Source of the DNA: Anthopleura xanthogrammica
Lineage: Eukaryota; Cnidaria; Anthozoa; Actiniaria; Actiniidae
Length of the DNA stretch: 64,000 nt
NCBI GenBank assembly: GCA_964019055.1
Contig: OZ025211.1
Location: 3,704,835-3,768,834 of the forward strand
Reading direction: 5' to 3'
Part shown: positions 11,784-25,000 of the stretch, piece after piece
Layout of the letters: each line of letters opens with the position of its first letter
Position numbering within the stretch: position 1 is the first letter of the stretch
Notes under the pieces: generated by a model
What the model saw: the letters and a program-made list of their open reading frames with translations, nothing else
The model's database searches: none
Told to the model about the DNA's origin: nothing
Made by a program: the position numbers and the translations under genes

Positions 11784-13411
11784 GTTGGATAGAAAAATCA
11801 ATTAAACGGATTTTTACACCGAAGACAATAATTACTTTAACTGTATTAACGGAAGCTTAAATATTTTTGAACATCCCGCGCAGAAATCATCGAAGCATGC
11901 GGCAATGTGCCACAGGGAGCCCAAACTCATTAAAGTTGAACTGTAGACATATCGTACTGTAACCGTAACTACGCTGTCATTGGATGAATTAGTGGAAGAC
12001 AATGGGAAGCCATAAATGTTCATCCCTGTTTCCCATGAAAACCATTTGTCACAAAGATGTAAATATATGATCACGATACCAGTTACTATGGCTACAAACC
12101 GACGCTAAATCAGAAAAAAAAAATTAACAAAAACTTCAAATATCTATTTTAATTTATAAAAGTTACATACACACATATTTCTATATAATACGATTTCCTT
12201 TTTCTATACTATATTCTGATGTTTTTTTTCTTTCTTAAAAAAGCAAGTTAGGTTAGGGTAGATGCTATATTTAAAATTTAGAGCATTAAAATTCTTAGAG
12301 AAGAAGGGGGGAAGCCTCCTGCAAACCAGAAGCACCACACAGCAGCTGCACTGGAGGCTTGGGGGATTATTTGAAATAGTGTAGAGAGGCATATTTGCCA
12401 TTAAATGTTTATATATATCCAAGGGTGGGTCACCAGTAACTTTTAAATACCCAAAGTTCTACTAGTACTAACAAAGATTAAAACCACTATGGCAGTATAG
12501 TATATTCAATGTGTGTAATCCTTGAAATATATTTTACTGGTTTCCTATAAATGATTACTAATATTTCTCTAATCAATTTTAACTGTTTCAATTTCAAATC
12601 CATTTTCTACTGTAATTGACAGTTTTTATACATGTTATATTCGATAAACATGGTATGCATATGATGATGGAATGAATATACACATTTCACATCTTATATC
12701 GTTGGCAGTTTGCTTTAAGCTAAGGTTGAACAAATCACACAGTTTACTATCAACTTTAACTGAAGCACACATATCTTTAGAAAAAGTTATAAATTATTAC
12801 TAACTATAAGTTATATATTTTTGATATATTGAATTTCATTCCTTTTCCGTCATATGAATGTTGTGAGAATTATCATTAACTGCAACATCATATACCAGTG
12901 CTTGAAATAACAGCCAGTCAATGAACTATGTCCAGCCAGAATAACTGGAATTTGTGTGGTTAAATCTTTGCCTTGCTGGTCATTTTGACTTTATGGTATG
13001 TAGTAGGTATATGTTTGGTATGTAAGTACTTTCTTGGGAATGTGGAATATATGTATTAATTTCTAATACATGCATAACTTGCATTACATAACCCATGCAT
13101 ATATACCTGGACCTCAGACAAGTGCAGTTGGGATTTTACGTATTCCATACCCTTTCTACATATCTTATACATACCTAAATTACTGCTGAGAGATTTTACA
13201 TATTAATTATATACTTTTTGATATGATGACATACCTTCACATACATATCTGTTGTGGTATGGACATACCATTTACATACCCAATTTTACAATTTAGCTCC
13301 AGTATATAAATAAATGTCAGTTACAACTATAACTGTAGAAACGTTTTAGGATTTGTAATTCCTTTTATAAATGATGTATGATTGTATGTGACTTCCCCAA
13401 AACACTGGGAT

Positions 13412-14825
13412 GTAGAATTTTAAAGTATTTCAATCCTATAAATTAAAGTACCTATAAACCCTAAATCAATATTTTCAGTACTGATTCTACATGAAGTTAA
13501 TTAATTAGTTGAATGGTAAAATATTTATATAAGATTTGAGTGATACATCTTAGAGATATTTTAGGTTTATACTTCCAATATGTTAATGCTGTGATACGTA
13601 CATACCATGTATTACCATTTTCTATTCCCATAATCAAGGTACTGGTATGTAAATGGTAGGTCATGGGTGTGTAAAAAGTTGCCAGTTTTATACCCTAAAA
13701 CTTACCTTCTACATATTATCATTTTTTGATATGTAGTAGGTATGTAGCAGGTATGTGTAAGTTGCCAGTTTTATACCCTAAAACTTACCTTCTACATAAT
13801 ATTATCATTTTTTGATATGTAGTAGGTATGTAGCAGGTATGTGTAAGTTGTGTACAAGCAGGGACCGCGGACCACCCTAAAAAGTGGTGGAGCTATAAAA
13901 TAAATAAATAAATTTGGAGGAGCTAATCATCCTTGCTTGCAGTAGAAGAGCTGAATTACAAAGGACGCAGCTCAACGTGGTTGAGTCAAAGACATACGGG
14001 CAGCCGCCATACAACTCATGTCTGACCACAGATCGAATTAGGGTTGGTTTTTACCGAGGGAGGAAAACCAGAGAACCCGGAGAAAAAACCCTCAATGCAA
14101 GGGAGATTTTTTAGTATAGTAGTAGTAGTATAGTAGAAATTTTAAAGTATTTCAATCCTATAAATTAAAGTACCTATAAACCCTAAATCAATATTTTCAG
14201 TACTGATTCTACATGAAGTTAATTAATTAGTTGAATGGTAAAATATTTATATAAGATTTGAGTGATACATCTTAGAGATATTTTAGGTTTATACTTCCAA
14301 TATGTTAATGCTGTGATACGTACATACCATGTATTACCATTTTCTATTCCCATAATCAAGGTACCGGTATGTAAATGGTAGGTCATGGGTGTGTAAAAAG
14401 TTGCCAGTTTTATACCCTAAAACTTACCTTCTACATATTATCATTTTTTGATATGTAGTAGGTATGTAGCAGGTATGTGTAAGTTGCCAGTTTTATACCC
14501 TAAAACTTACCTTCTACATAATATTATCATTTTTTGATATGTAGTAGGTATGTAGCAGGTATGTGTAAGTTGTGTACAAGCAGGGACCGCGGACCACCCT
14601 AAAAAGTGGTGGAGCTATAAAATAAATAAATAAATTTGGAGGAGCTAATCATCCTTGCTTGCAGTAGAAGAGCTGAATTACAAAGGACGCAGCTCAACGT
14701 GGTTGAGTCAAAGACATACGGGCAGCCGCCATACAACTCATGTCTGACCACAGATCGAATTAGGGTTGGTTTTTACCGAGGGAGGAAAACCAGAGAACCC
14801 GGAGAAAAACCCTCAATGCAAGGGA
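13412..14825. repeat. Recent ~700 bp tandem duplication
   Basis: Copy 1 (13412-14103) and copy 2 (14132-14825) match almost base for base. The differences I saw are a ggtactgg/ggtaccgg change, one A in an A-run, and the ends. The junction is a TAGTA-rich stretch. Each copy carries internal short repeats (GTAGTAGGTATGTAGCAGG) and part of a SINE-like element. The near identity means either a very young duplication or an assembly artefact. Confidence 0.9.
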
Positions 14826-14905
14826 GAGAACCAACAAACCCAACTCACTTAAGGTGCCGAGTCTGGTGATAGCGGTGAGAACTTATGCACTACGCCACCC
14901 TTGCT
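14625..14905 (-). mobile_element. tRNA-derived SINE-like copy
   Basis: Read on the minus strand, a tRNA-like head (TTCTCACCGC) is followed by the block GTTGGTTCTCTCC, GAGGGTTTTTCTCCGGG and TGGTTTTCCTCCCTC, then an AAATAAAT tail. The same order occurs at 18395-18681, 25790-26045 and 63285-63385. The central block resembles the conserved domain of Nin-DC type SINEs, as I recall it. A truncated copy is in the upstream duplicate (about 13905-14103). Confidence 0.6.
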
Positions 14906-15355
14906 TCCCCTATATAAGAGACTAGTATGGGAAAAAGTGGTGGGGCTAAGATTGGAAAATATAAGAGACTATTATTGGAAAAAGGAAAAAGTGGTAGGAC
15001 TATAAAGCCCTACCAGCCCCTCCCCCTCCGCGGTCCCTGACAAGGTATGTAAGTGGCAGCCTATGGCTACTTAAGAGATGTTTGAGATATGCGGGAGGTA
15101 TATAACTGGCAGTTATGAGATACCATCTACATACTTTCAACATATTTCTTACATATCGGTACCTAACATTCTGTGAGCTAACTCTACCCTACACTACAAT
15201 ACACTATGCCCTCTATGCATTTCAGAACAAAGCTTTATGTCAGTCTGTCATAATGTTACTCATCTGTGTTTTCTGTGCAGAAAAAAAGGTAGCTTTGCTA
15301 CGTACTGTGCTAGGTTATATCCTTATCAGCTATTGTTGTTAAGCTGCTTGGTTCA

Positions 15356-18300
15356 TCATCCAATTGGTCCACAGCAGACAATACCACAGCATTTAGCAAT
15401 ATCTCTTTTCCTCGGCAGAAGAGGTGGCTGGTCATCTGATACTGGCAGGTTATAAACTAGCAAGAAAAATGTCACGTTTTACCTCAAATCAAAGTCATTG
15501 AAGGGTACTCAAAAACGTCTTGGAAAATAAAATTGTCAAGAATCCACTTCAGGGGCAGATCCAGAATTTTTTAAACAGGGGGTTGTATGATGGCAATCAA
15601 AGCAAAAGTAATGCCTATCCTAGTTCTATCCTCAATCATTTTCTCACTGTCAGCCAGCTAATTGAAATTTTCATGGGGGGCCGGGTTTGAAACCCCAACA
15701 ACCCTCCCCCTGGATCCACCCCTGCATTTAAGTGAAAATGGAAACAGGGGTGCATTGGTAATGGTGTGTCACTCTGTATATGGGGGGGGGGGGAGGGGTA
15801 GCAGGTGGGCTGCAAGGCAGGTTTATACAGCATAATAAGTCAGTTGCTATGTTGAATATGGAAAGAGCATTAATTAAAAGTTCTTTCTCATGAGGATGAG
15901 ATGAAGTCCACTTCCTGTAGGGAAAACTGATTATGCTGCTCGGACATTTAACATGGCTGCCAGCACATGTGCATCAATGATAAATTCAAGTCATCTTGCA
16001 CCCTAAACTGCATTGCCCATACTGCATCGAATGGAACAGTAATGGCAGCTGTCAGAATTACCATCTTCCCTCCTCCATAGTTTACTCTCTCCCAGTCAAG
16101 ACTAAACTTACCAGACTCACGAAGTCCTTTTCCAAAATTGTCCACGACAAACTTTAGGGCAATCAAAACAAGTATTCTCACCAGAAGAGCAATAGCAGCT
16201 AGATAGACAAGAAAGAAATCTATTATAATTATATAACCTTAAGAATAATAATATACAAAGGGGACTCAGGGGGGGGGGGGGGGGGTGAATTGGGTGGTTA
16301 TAGCCACTTCCCCCTGCCTTAATTTGTAGATTAAAAGAAAAAAACATATTTTTTACAACCATCACTCCCCATCGGGGCTCTTCCGTGAGGTTCACTCCAC
16401 ACACATTACCACTACACTCTTGACTATATTAATTTTACAACATACAACAATCAACTCACATGTTGATTTTTACGGAGGGAGGAAGGAAGATAGGAATAAA
16501 GAGTCAAAAGGGGATAAAATCTTGAGGGGAATCTAAATGATAACTTCCACCCCTCTAGAAATCTTCCTTCAATTGAGTGGCTAGCCATCTTCCCCTCCTT
16601 TGTAAATGAAAAGATAATAAAAGAAGTGGATAAAGTCTTGACGGGAATCTAAATGGTAGCTACATGTAACAGCCACCCCCTCTTGAAATTTGAAATCATT
16701 CTGGTTCCACAGCCACTGATCTAGGCAAGTGGGGATCTCAGCAGCATATCTCTATCAAACTATCACAACCAGATCTAGACCAATAGAGACCAATACTCTG
16801 TATATCTGATTATGACTTTGAGATGAAATTTGTTACATACCTACAACGATGAAGCAGTAGATGAGAGTATCTTTATCATCAGTGATTGGAGCACTAGCAC
16901 TAGTAGAACCTATAGCAGTTATATTTCCTTTACTTGTGCCATTTGTGTTGGTTTTCCAGTTATTTATGTCCTGATTCAAAATGAATAAATTACGGAGATA
17001 GAGATCATTGTTACAATTTCTCATGCTTCTCTTTTCTCTTTTCCTATTGCATCCCTTCCTATTTCTCTCTTTTGTCCCTTGTCCATCTTTTCTCTCAACT
17101 CCTCTCCTCTCTCTTACCATTTATCCATTTTTTTTCTTGTTCCTCCTTCCACCTCCCTGCTCTTCCCCTCCCCATTTTTTCTACCACTTTCTTTCCTCGT
17201 GACTGCTCCTCTTTTCTCCTTAGTTTCCCTCTTATCCTTTCTTCCTCCTCCCTGCTCCTCATCTCCTTCACATTTTTTCTACCATTTTCTTTCCTCCTGA
17301 TTGCTCCTCTTCTCTCCTTAGATTTTCTCTTATCCTTTCTCCCTCCTCCCTGCTCCCTCTCCCCTCCATAATTTTCTATTGCTCTCTCTCTCTTATTCCA
17401 TCCTCCCTGCGCCCTTCTCTCTATCAAGCTTATTGAACATACTATATCGTACCTCATCTAACCGATAGATAATGTATCCAGGTTCCACAAGTGATGCAGG
17501 AATAAACACTAAGGCAAGATATTTTAACTCTTTACGCATCTAAAAAAAATTTACATCAGTTAAAAAATTAATATGTTATAATAATAATTATATAATATTG
17601 ATTATTTCGGGTCTTCAGATGATGGTTTTGAGTGTGTGTGTGTGCGTGTGTGTGTGTAGGGGGGGGGGGGGGGGAGAGGGCTAGTCTGGGGTATCTTGGG
17701 GAAAAAAAATTCCCACCAGTGCTCTAAACTAGCTGTGGTCCCTGATTATTTACTTCACTTACCATAATCCAACCCAGCAGGGACCAGATAAACTGGAAAG
17801 GTACCCCAACACCCAAAACAATCTTGTTTGCTATATCCAGTGATACGGGGTCATAAATGACAAGAACTGTTAGACTTATCTGAAAAAAAGAAAGAAAAAA
17901 TCATAGTAAATAATAACAACAATTTTCAATTTTAGAGCAGTTTTCATATGACTGTGAAAAGCTCATGGCACAAATAAGGTTGTGACATGGCAAGGCACTG
18001 CTGCCAGACCCATTACATTGCCTGGTAATTTACTCTTCATCCTGAAACATGGCATAAACACGGCATGGACACTGTCATGCCAAAGTTGTAGCACTGTCAG
18101 GCCAATCTGTCACTGCGAGAAAAAATCAGCCAATCAAAAGCATCACGGTCGCAGCAAGGCACACATATACGGCAATGAACTTTTCAGAGCCATACAAAAA
18201 CTGCTCTACTCCAACTAAGGAGTTACACTAGGCTGCTTGTTGGAATTTGGTTTTTCACTGGTATCAGTCACTATGTCACATGTTGTTAAAAGTATTGATC

Positions 18301-21300
18301 ACCAGCCAATCACAATGAAAATTTTCTGCAAGTTATTTTGGTACATATTACTAGTACAACTGTACTGTACACTGTATTACTAGTACAATATTATTGTAAG
18401 TAGTGGTTTGATCACTTGCCTCTCACCAATGCAACCTGGGTTCGAGTCCCGTCAGGCTCAGTGTCATATGTGAGTAGAGTTGCTTGTTGGTTCTCTCCTG
18501 TGCTTCAAGGGTTTTTCTCTGGGTCCTTCGGTTTTCCTCCCTCCACAAAAATCAACTTCTAAATTCTAATTTGATCTTTCCACTTTTACCTAACTGTGGA
18601 ACTTTTAGTGTTCTGTGTGATTGTCCCACGTTGTGATATAACAGCCAAAGTTAATAGATTTAGATTTAGATTTATAGACTTACTGCAAGCTGAAAGTCAA
18701 ATTTTAACAGACAGGAAAAAATGCCAGCTTTTCTGTACATCTCTAAAACGAAATATAAATTGAGATATTATAAACATGCAATGTTATAATACTAAATATA
18801 GGTTATATTTCTATTTCATAAAAAATAATATTTACTTTGTAGGGCTACAGCGGCTCCAACTGTTTTGAATTCTAAAAAACCAAACCCTCGAGCCACAACG
18901 ATACCATAGTAAATGTTGAACGGAGCAAATACCAAGATTGCACCAAATCGAGCCTGTTGATTGACACAAATATGTTGGTTAGCTGGTACTAGAATCAAGA
19001 AATTATAATCAAGTTTTAATTCCAGTTTTCTAATTTGGGTGCTAATTTGATAAGATATAACAAAATTTTAAAAATTGCAAAAATCGGCTTGTCTTATGCT
19101 ATCATATTGCACCAAGTTTGGTGCTTTTAACCGAAAATGCACAATTCGAGCACAATATTGCTGGACTACGTAGTAGACCTACCCACTTAATGCCTGTAAT
19201 GTCATCAGGTTTCACAGCCATATTTATAATAATGTATGTAAACACAACTGTAGTGGCTGCAATATATGCATAGATTTCAAACTCTCGTTCCCTTAGCACA
19301 CCATGGATTGCATAAAAGATGCAAAATGCTGAAAGGAACCAAACAAAATTGATTAGGAGTAAGGATTTTGTGTATTAACCTCCGTTCATCAGAGGTATAA
19401 ACTAGACTTGCTCCAAGTCACACTCACTAACTTACTCAGGGAGGTGCTAACTACTTCATTGGAAGAGGTTCCTGAAGGGGTAAAATGGGAGCTGGGATTC
19501 ACCATTTTTGGGGCTGGGAAAATGAGATTTCATGCACTGGGACTGGGATTTAGCCATTGATAAGATTAGGATTTTGCCAAATTTCCAACTCTAACTCTTC
19601 AACTCGGACTAAGATTTTGCATGACTGTGGGACTGGGATTTTCCAAAATTCTGGGCTGGGATATGGGATTAGGACACCCTTCAGGACCCTCTTGGAAGTG
19701 AGTTTGAGCCTGTAGTGACCCTGGGCTGAGTGCAAATGCTGGGATTGAACCCACAATGCAACCATAGCAGTAAGAGGCAGCACATACCAGCACATACCAT
19801 CTACACTTACATGCATGCAACAGAAGAATATCTTGACCTTACTTTTTTGGGGGTTGGGGAGTGGGGGTGGGTTGGAGAGAGGAGGGCATCCCTCTTGATT
19901 ATATTTTTTCCCACCAATGCCACAGGGAGCCCAATTTAGATAAAAGTGAAAGGTAAAAAAGATAATATCCTCCAAAACACCAATGAGTGAAAAAAAATAA
20001 ACTAAAAAATAATCATCCTATGTCATTGAGATGTATTTTTTATAGATTTTTCCCTCATCTGTGTTTTGAAGGACATAATCTTGACCTTGAATAAGAAAAA
20101 TTATACATACTTAATTTGTTTCCAATTTCATTTTTACCTTTCAATTTTATACAAATTGGGCTTTTTGTGACCAATCCTGCCTCCTTTATGAAAAATAGCC
20201 AGCTTTCAATATTGTGGTTGAGTGCATGATCACGCACAAAGCAATTCAAGATGAGGCTCTGGGGAAACAATGGAGTATATATATTCTAATATATTCTTGT
20301 GTTTCCCCAGAGCCACACTCAACCAGAATATTGAAAGTTAGCTTTTGAGGGACCGTGATCAAAGTGTTGCTACAAACCTGCATTGACAAGTAATATAATA
20401 GCAAAGGTAAAATCAGGCGTGTCAGATTTTACTTGGGTCATCCTTGTTATAGTAAATCCTACAGCAATGATGATGTTCACCAAAGAAATGGTCACAAATA
20501 GCCATTCTTCTCTTTCTAATCCTGCAAATGTTTTGGTCTGGAAGTTGAATTAAATCAAGGATTAGGTTAAACAAAGAAATCATGCATTAAGGTGAGCAAA
20601 ATAGGAATTTCTAAATGGGGTGGCAGTTTTTATGTGAATCGAAAATCTTTTGATGTGTAGTTGTTAAGTACAATAACCTGAACAAGAATCTGTCCAGAAT
20701 GGTTGAAAATCATTCTTTGTTAAGGCAGAAAGTAGAAATATTCATTCAATATCTTGACCTGTTTTGTTTATGATCCCTTTAACCAAAAACGAAGGACGCC
20801 TATTCTAGACAGATTCTTGTTAAGGTCAATGTACTTTAAGTTAAAACAACTCCACATCAAAAGATTTTTGATTCATAAAAAACTGCCACCCCATTTTTAA
20901 ATTCCTTAAAATACCAAGCCTTAAGGTAATTTAATAGTTTTGCATTTCCATAAATTACCATGATCTAGCTCCAAAACAAGCACGGTGACCCCCCTTTTTT
21001 ATTTTATTTTTGGAATGAGTAGCATTAACTTAATAACTGTGCAAGGTTTTAAAATTCTAAGTTTGGATCTATTACATAGCTACGGATTTACCTTAATAAT
21101 TAACATGCTTGAGAATTATCAGGCAATGGAATAGAGGGTGGTGAATAGGGTTAGATTCCCAGAGTTAGCATCCAGTAGCATAGCTGCCTCTAGGCAAAAA
21201 GGTAGGTATACAAAGGACAGAACATGAATCGGAAAGGCCTAACTAGATTGGTGATTACTGCCTGTTTTTTATATTTCTGCAACCTAACCAACTCCAGACG

Positions 21301-22050
21301 TCTGGCATTTTGGCTGCCATCAATCAAATTACGACAGGCCGAGTTCATTCCGATCGAGTGATAAGAAAATTCCCATAACTAGACAGCCATTTTCACATAA
21401 AATATTGACATAAAACCTTGACTCTGGCATCTCTAAAAATGTTAAAATCACCTGGTTCTACCCTACCCCCCTCAATCCTGGGTTGTTTGAACCACCTAAA
21501 CTGCAACTGAACCCTCTAAATGAGCACGACAAACTCCCCTCATTAGAAAAAATCTAATGTAAATTTTAAAAAATCCTTTTGATTTGGCACTCCCCTCGCC
21601 TTTTTTTTGCTCAGTGAGTTTCGCAGTCGAACCCCTCCCCTCAACTAAAATTTCGAATCCCCCTAGCAAAAATCCTGGATCCGGGCCCCTTATCAAAGTT
21701 TATCTGTTTCACAGATCAAAACAATTACGCTATTTACGACAAATCTCGTATCAAATACTAACTCAATAATAATTTCATTCTCTTTATCCGTGTGAACTTA
21801 ACCTGAATGCCAGAAGTATTACGCAAATCCAGAGCATTTGAACAAGCTATAATTACAGTGTATTACGAAATGAAAACAATTAAACCTACAAGTTCCTGTA
21901 TTCAATTAATTAAGGTTATATTTCAAAGTGCAGTGTTAATACCTTGCCAATAGCAGTGACTGTGGTTTGTTCTCGAAGAGATTTATCAATACTATTTGTA
22001 TCAGAGTCGGTGTCAGCCTCTATCTTCTGGCCATGGTTAACAAAATCCAT
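15356..22050 (-). CDS. Multi-pass membrane protein of unknown function, paralogue B
   Basis: Ten exons: 22050-21943, 20537-20378, 19328-19183, 18953-18836, 18742-18684, 17879-17763, 17539-17453, 16970-16841, 16198-16112, 15456-15356. The frame stays open for 370 residues. About eight hydrophobic segments follow a polar N-terminus (TTVTAIGK), with conserved loops LREREFEIYAY, ARFGAILVFAPFNIYYGIV, KYLALVFIPASLVEP and KFVVDNFGKGLRES. The last exon gives LLPRKRDIAKCCGIVCCGP, a Cys cluster that could be palmitoylated. Intron phases and seven of the ten exon lengths match the neighbour at 25678-30987, so the pair arose by tandem duplication. Exon 8 differs: 43 residues with NGT and NIT glycosylation sequons against 28 in A. 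I cannot place it in a named family. Confidence 0.88.
17000..17445. repeat. Long pyrimidine-rich tract
   Basis: About 440 bases consist almost entirely of C and T on the plus strand, with TTCCTCCTCCCTGCTCC-like units recurring about every 90-105 bases (near 17150, 17245, 17345). It lies in intron 7 of paralogue B. Frames read through it are low complexity and not genes. Confidence 0.75.
18395..18681 (+). mobile_element. tRNA-derived SINE-like copy
   Basis: The head carries a polymerase III B-box-like GGTTCGAGTCC near 18431 after CACTTGCCTCTCACC. It is followed by GTTGCTTGTTGGTTCTCTCC, GGGTTTTTCTCTGGG, GGTTTTCCTCCCTCC and a TAGATT-repeat tail ending near 18681. It is the most complete copy in the window and lies in the intron between exons 5 and 6 of paralogue B. 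It is not an intact tRNA gene, because no cloverleaf can be drawn. Confidence 0.65.
20196..20345. mobile_element. MITE-like element, family shared with 60238-60396
   Basis: The arms AGCTTTCAATATTGTGGTTG and CAACCAGAATATTGAAAGTT pair, and both carry CTCTGGGGAAACA further in. The centre is AT-rich (ATATATTC). The element near 60.3 kb has the same arms (ATTCTGGTTGAGTG, CCAGGGAAACA, GAGTATAT), so they form one family. Confidence 0.65.
20603..20907. mobile_element. MITE-like element with long arms
   Basis: AGGAATTTCTAAATGGGGTG at the left pairs with the inverse at the right end, and pairing continues over about 100 bases (AATCTTTTGATGTG, ACAAGAATCTGTC). The ~305 bp fold-back is non-coding and lies in intron 1 of paralogue B. 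Confidence 0.65.
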
Positions 22051-25000
22051 CTACGAGAAAAAATAAAAGTTCAGTCAGTAGAGCTGAAGGAAACAATCTC
22101 AAAGAGTCTCAGCTTTACAGGCTATTCTTGTCGTACAATGAAGGAATTTTTACGATTTTTAAACTCTTATCCTAAGATTAAGACCCTTTTGTATAAGAAT
22201 TGAACTGAAATAAGACAATAATTGATGCAAAAAGTAAAAATCTGTGGTCAAAAATACTTTGAAAGCTGAGCTGATAATTAAGCTTACATCAGTTTAGGTC
22301 TTAGAGTTTGACTTGAGGGCCTCAATAAAATGGAAAATAAATTTATAAATGCCTTGGTAACTAAAAAATTAACAGAAATAAAAATAGTACAAAATGTATT
22401 ACCTCTGCAAAGGAATATTTAAACCTGCATTGGATAAATTAACACGTTTTTTCTGCTGTTCTGTTTTTGAAGTACAAATTTTGTTGATGGATCACGAACA
22501 GGATCACGAGGCTGTGAAGCCGAACTGAAAGTAGATAGACACAGGTAGCCCAACCTCACTTGAGGTATCGATTTTCAGCCAACTCCGCTCCTCGAGTAGA
22601 ACATGTAGTTTTATATTTAAGAAAAGTGCCATTTTTTCCCCCATGATTTGATGGGATTATCGTAGCTAGAATGAATTTGTTTGTCCATGGATGGTTGTTG
22701 GGGTTGAGATTGCATGATTTATTAATTATAGAATAAAAAGAAGGTTGGAAAAATAAAACCAAAGATTTCATTTTCGATCGGATTATAAAATGTAATATTT
22801 AACCCAGTAAAGGCGTGAAGAAAACCAAAAGATATAAAAAAGAAAGAAAAAAAAAAGACTTCGGGAAGAAGAAAGTTGAAATGAAAGCAGAAATGGAAGG
22901 AAAAGAGAAAAATGAGAAAGATAGAAAATTTCAAGAGAGATTCAAGTATTAAATAGATGAGAAGTGAAGAAAACGGAAAACAAGATAAAGAAATGAAAAA
23001 AAAAAAAAACAGAAGAGAAAAAAAGAGAAGAGAAGGAAAGCGAAGCAAAAAGGAGAAACAGAAAATTGCGGGTGAAATAAATAGTAAAAAAGGGGAATAG
23101 AAGAAACATGAAGGTCAGAAACTAAAACGGAGAAGAGAATGCATATAAGAAGTGGCAACGAAAGGCGCAACGAAGGGGCACCACCGTCAGTTGTAGTTCC
23201 CTTCTTGTTTCTTCTCGTCTCGTCTCCTTTCTTTTCTTGTCTTATTCTTGCCTAATGTTACTTTGATCTCTCTTGCAACAAAAGTGGGGGGGGGGGGGGG
23301 GAAGTAGCGGGTTTTTAGGGCACTTCAGTGCCGTATAGGATAAGAGAGGAAGATGGAAACAGAAAAAAGAGAATGACCAGAAAAACTTGGGGGAAAATAC
23401 TGAGTAAAAAAAAAAATGACGATGATGAAAGTGCTCAAGGGGAATAGGAAAAAAAAGATGAATTAATCAGTCGTAACTTGGCACGTTTCCATGGTAACAT
23501 GGTATAAATAGACAGCCAGACCAAATCAGGGAGTCTGTTTGAAGATTAATCTCAATCAATGTCCAAATAGAGCAATCTCTGACAAATTAAACGGCTCTTT
23601 ACATTAGGAGAGGAAATTTCTATGTTTATTTGACTTATCGAAAGACGACTGTGCAGCATTTAAAGGTGAGCGGTTTCTTCTTATTTGTAAGTACTCGTAG
23701 ATGTAGATAGACCCTGAAAAACCTACCTTTACGCCTCCGTTTGTCAAGCTTTAGTATTTTTGCACTGTCTGACAAATGCTATCGCTCAAAATCTTTCATA
23801 ACCTCCAGTGCTAAAAATTCAAATCAACCTACAAGTTTAGTTAGATACACTCAGCTATAATTTGTTTTTTGTATGTGAGGGCGTTTTGCTTTACGAAAAA
23901 AAAACCAGAAAACATTTAGAAAATTCTATATTCAAATGACTGCCAATCAGTTCACAATAGTGAATAAATCGTATTGCTCGTCTTCGTTACTTTGCCACAG
24001 CACGACGCCTGTCTGAGTAGCGAAAATATTACTGAACACTAAAGTATTTTATAAGTAGATGATCATGGTTCGGACAATCCAAGATAAAAGCACTGCATGT
24101 TATTGTGAAATGTAGTCTAAGGTACAGAAGGGTTGACGTACTCTTGACCTTCTTTAATATGCAGAGTCTAAAGAAGGAATTTCATTCCCACTATTATTAC
24201 TTCATGTTTCCAAAGGTGTAGCCCTAATTTTTGCCCATAAAGATGTAGATAAACTCTTTATAATCAAAACTTAATAAAAGAGTCTATTCGTACAGTGAGC
24301 GCAAACGATTTTTTAGAATATTTTAGAATTATTTTTGCAACCGCAAATTCTTTTCTCGTCTCGTTTCTCCAAAGATAAATCTTTTTTTGTTCAGATAAGT
24401 AGCAACCGATGGAAATAGCAGTTCTGTGTATAACAAATTGAACTAGAAAACGTAATTAATTCTGCAAATATAATACAATAATGTCTTTCTGATTCTTTCT
24501 GCTTTATAAACATTGTTTCAAAGTATTTTACAGAGACAAAGCCTTTCAATAAATTCCAATTTTCTTTCGGCGCCTGGTAAGCCAATTAAATTATATTTTT
24601 TTGCATGAAAAAGAAACTCTTTTGCGAATTCAAAATTAATTTGTGGAATCTTTATTCAAGTCAGCCAATAATGAGCATTTTTTCCATGTTTTGCTATATA
24701 TAAAGGACAGAAAAACTTTTAGATTTCAATCTTTAATACTGTTTCCTTGTATTTGTGGTAAAAAATTTTTTAGATTTCAATCTTTAATATTGTTTCCATG
24801 TATTTGTGGTAAATCAGAAGAGCGCCACAAGAAAGACCACAGGCTATCTTAAGGCATCTCATTTTGGGAAATGACTAGGTAATAGCCTATATTCCGTGAA
24901 AAAAGGAGAATAAAAACCGCCAGACACATTACAAAAGTATATGAGCCACACACAAACGCCTGCCTGAATCTAATGGCAGCGAAAAACGCTCAAGGACTGA

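Larger units (their letters stand above)
11784..15355. other. Intergenic, repeat-rich
   Basis: No coding exon is supported. The region holds AT-rich sequence, many GTATGT/ACATACC stretches at 12950-13860, a near-identical tandem duplication (13412-14825) and SINE-like segments on the minus strand. The PDZ-gene promoter should lie at the left end, and the 3' UTR of the membrane-protein gene at the right end. Confidence 0.55.

Noticed and set aside
13914..14869. Two matching frames starting MEELIILACSRRAEL
   Set aside because: They lie in the two copies of the tandem duplication, within the SINE-like part; no splice or family support.
15948..16111. C-terminal extension of paralogue B after VVDNFGKGLRES
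   Set aside because: A donor at 16112/16111 and a conserved downstream exon show this is intron read-through.
17008..17457. Several overlapping frames in the pyrimidine tract
   Set aside because: Simple-sequence translation (Ser/Leu/Phe/Pro on one strand, Arg/Glu/Lys on the other) inside an intron.
18395..18470. Possible tRNA gene with a GGTTCGAGTCC B box
   Set aside because: No acceptor or anticodon stem can be drawn, and the sequence continues into a repeated SINE-like core.
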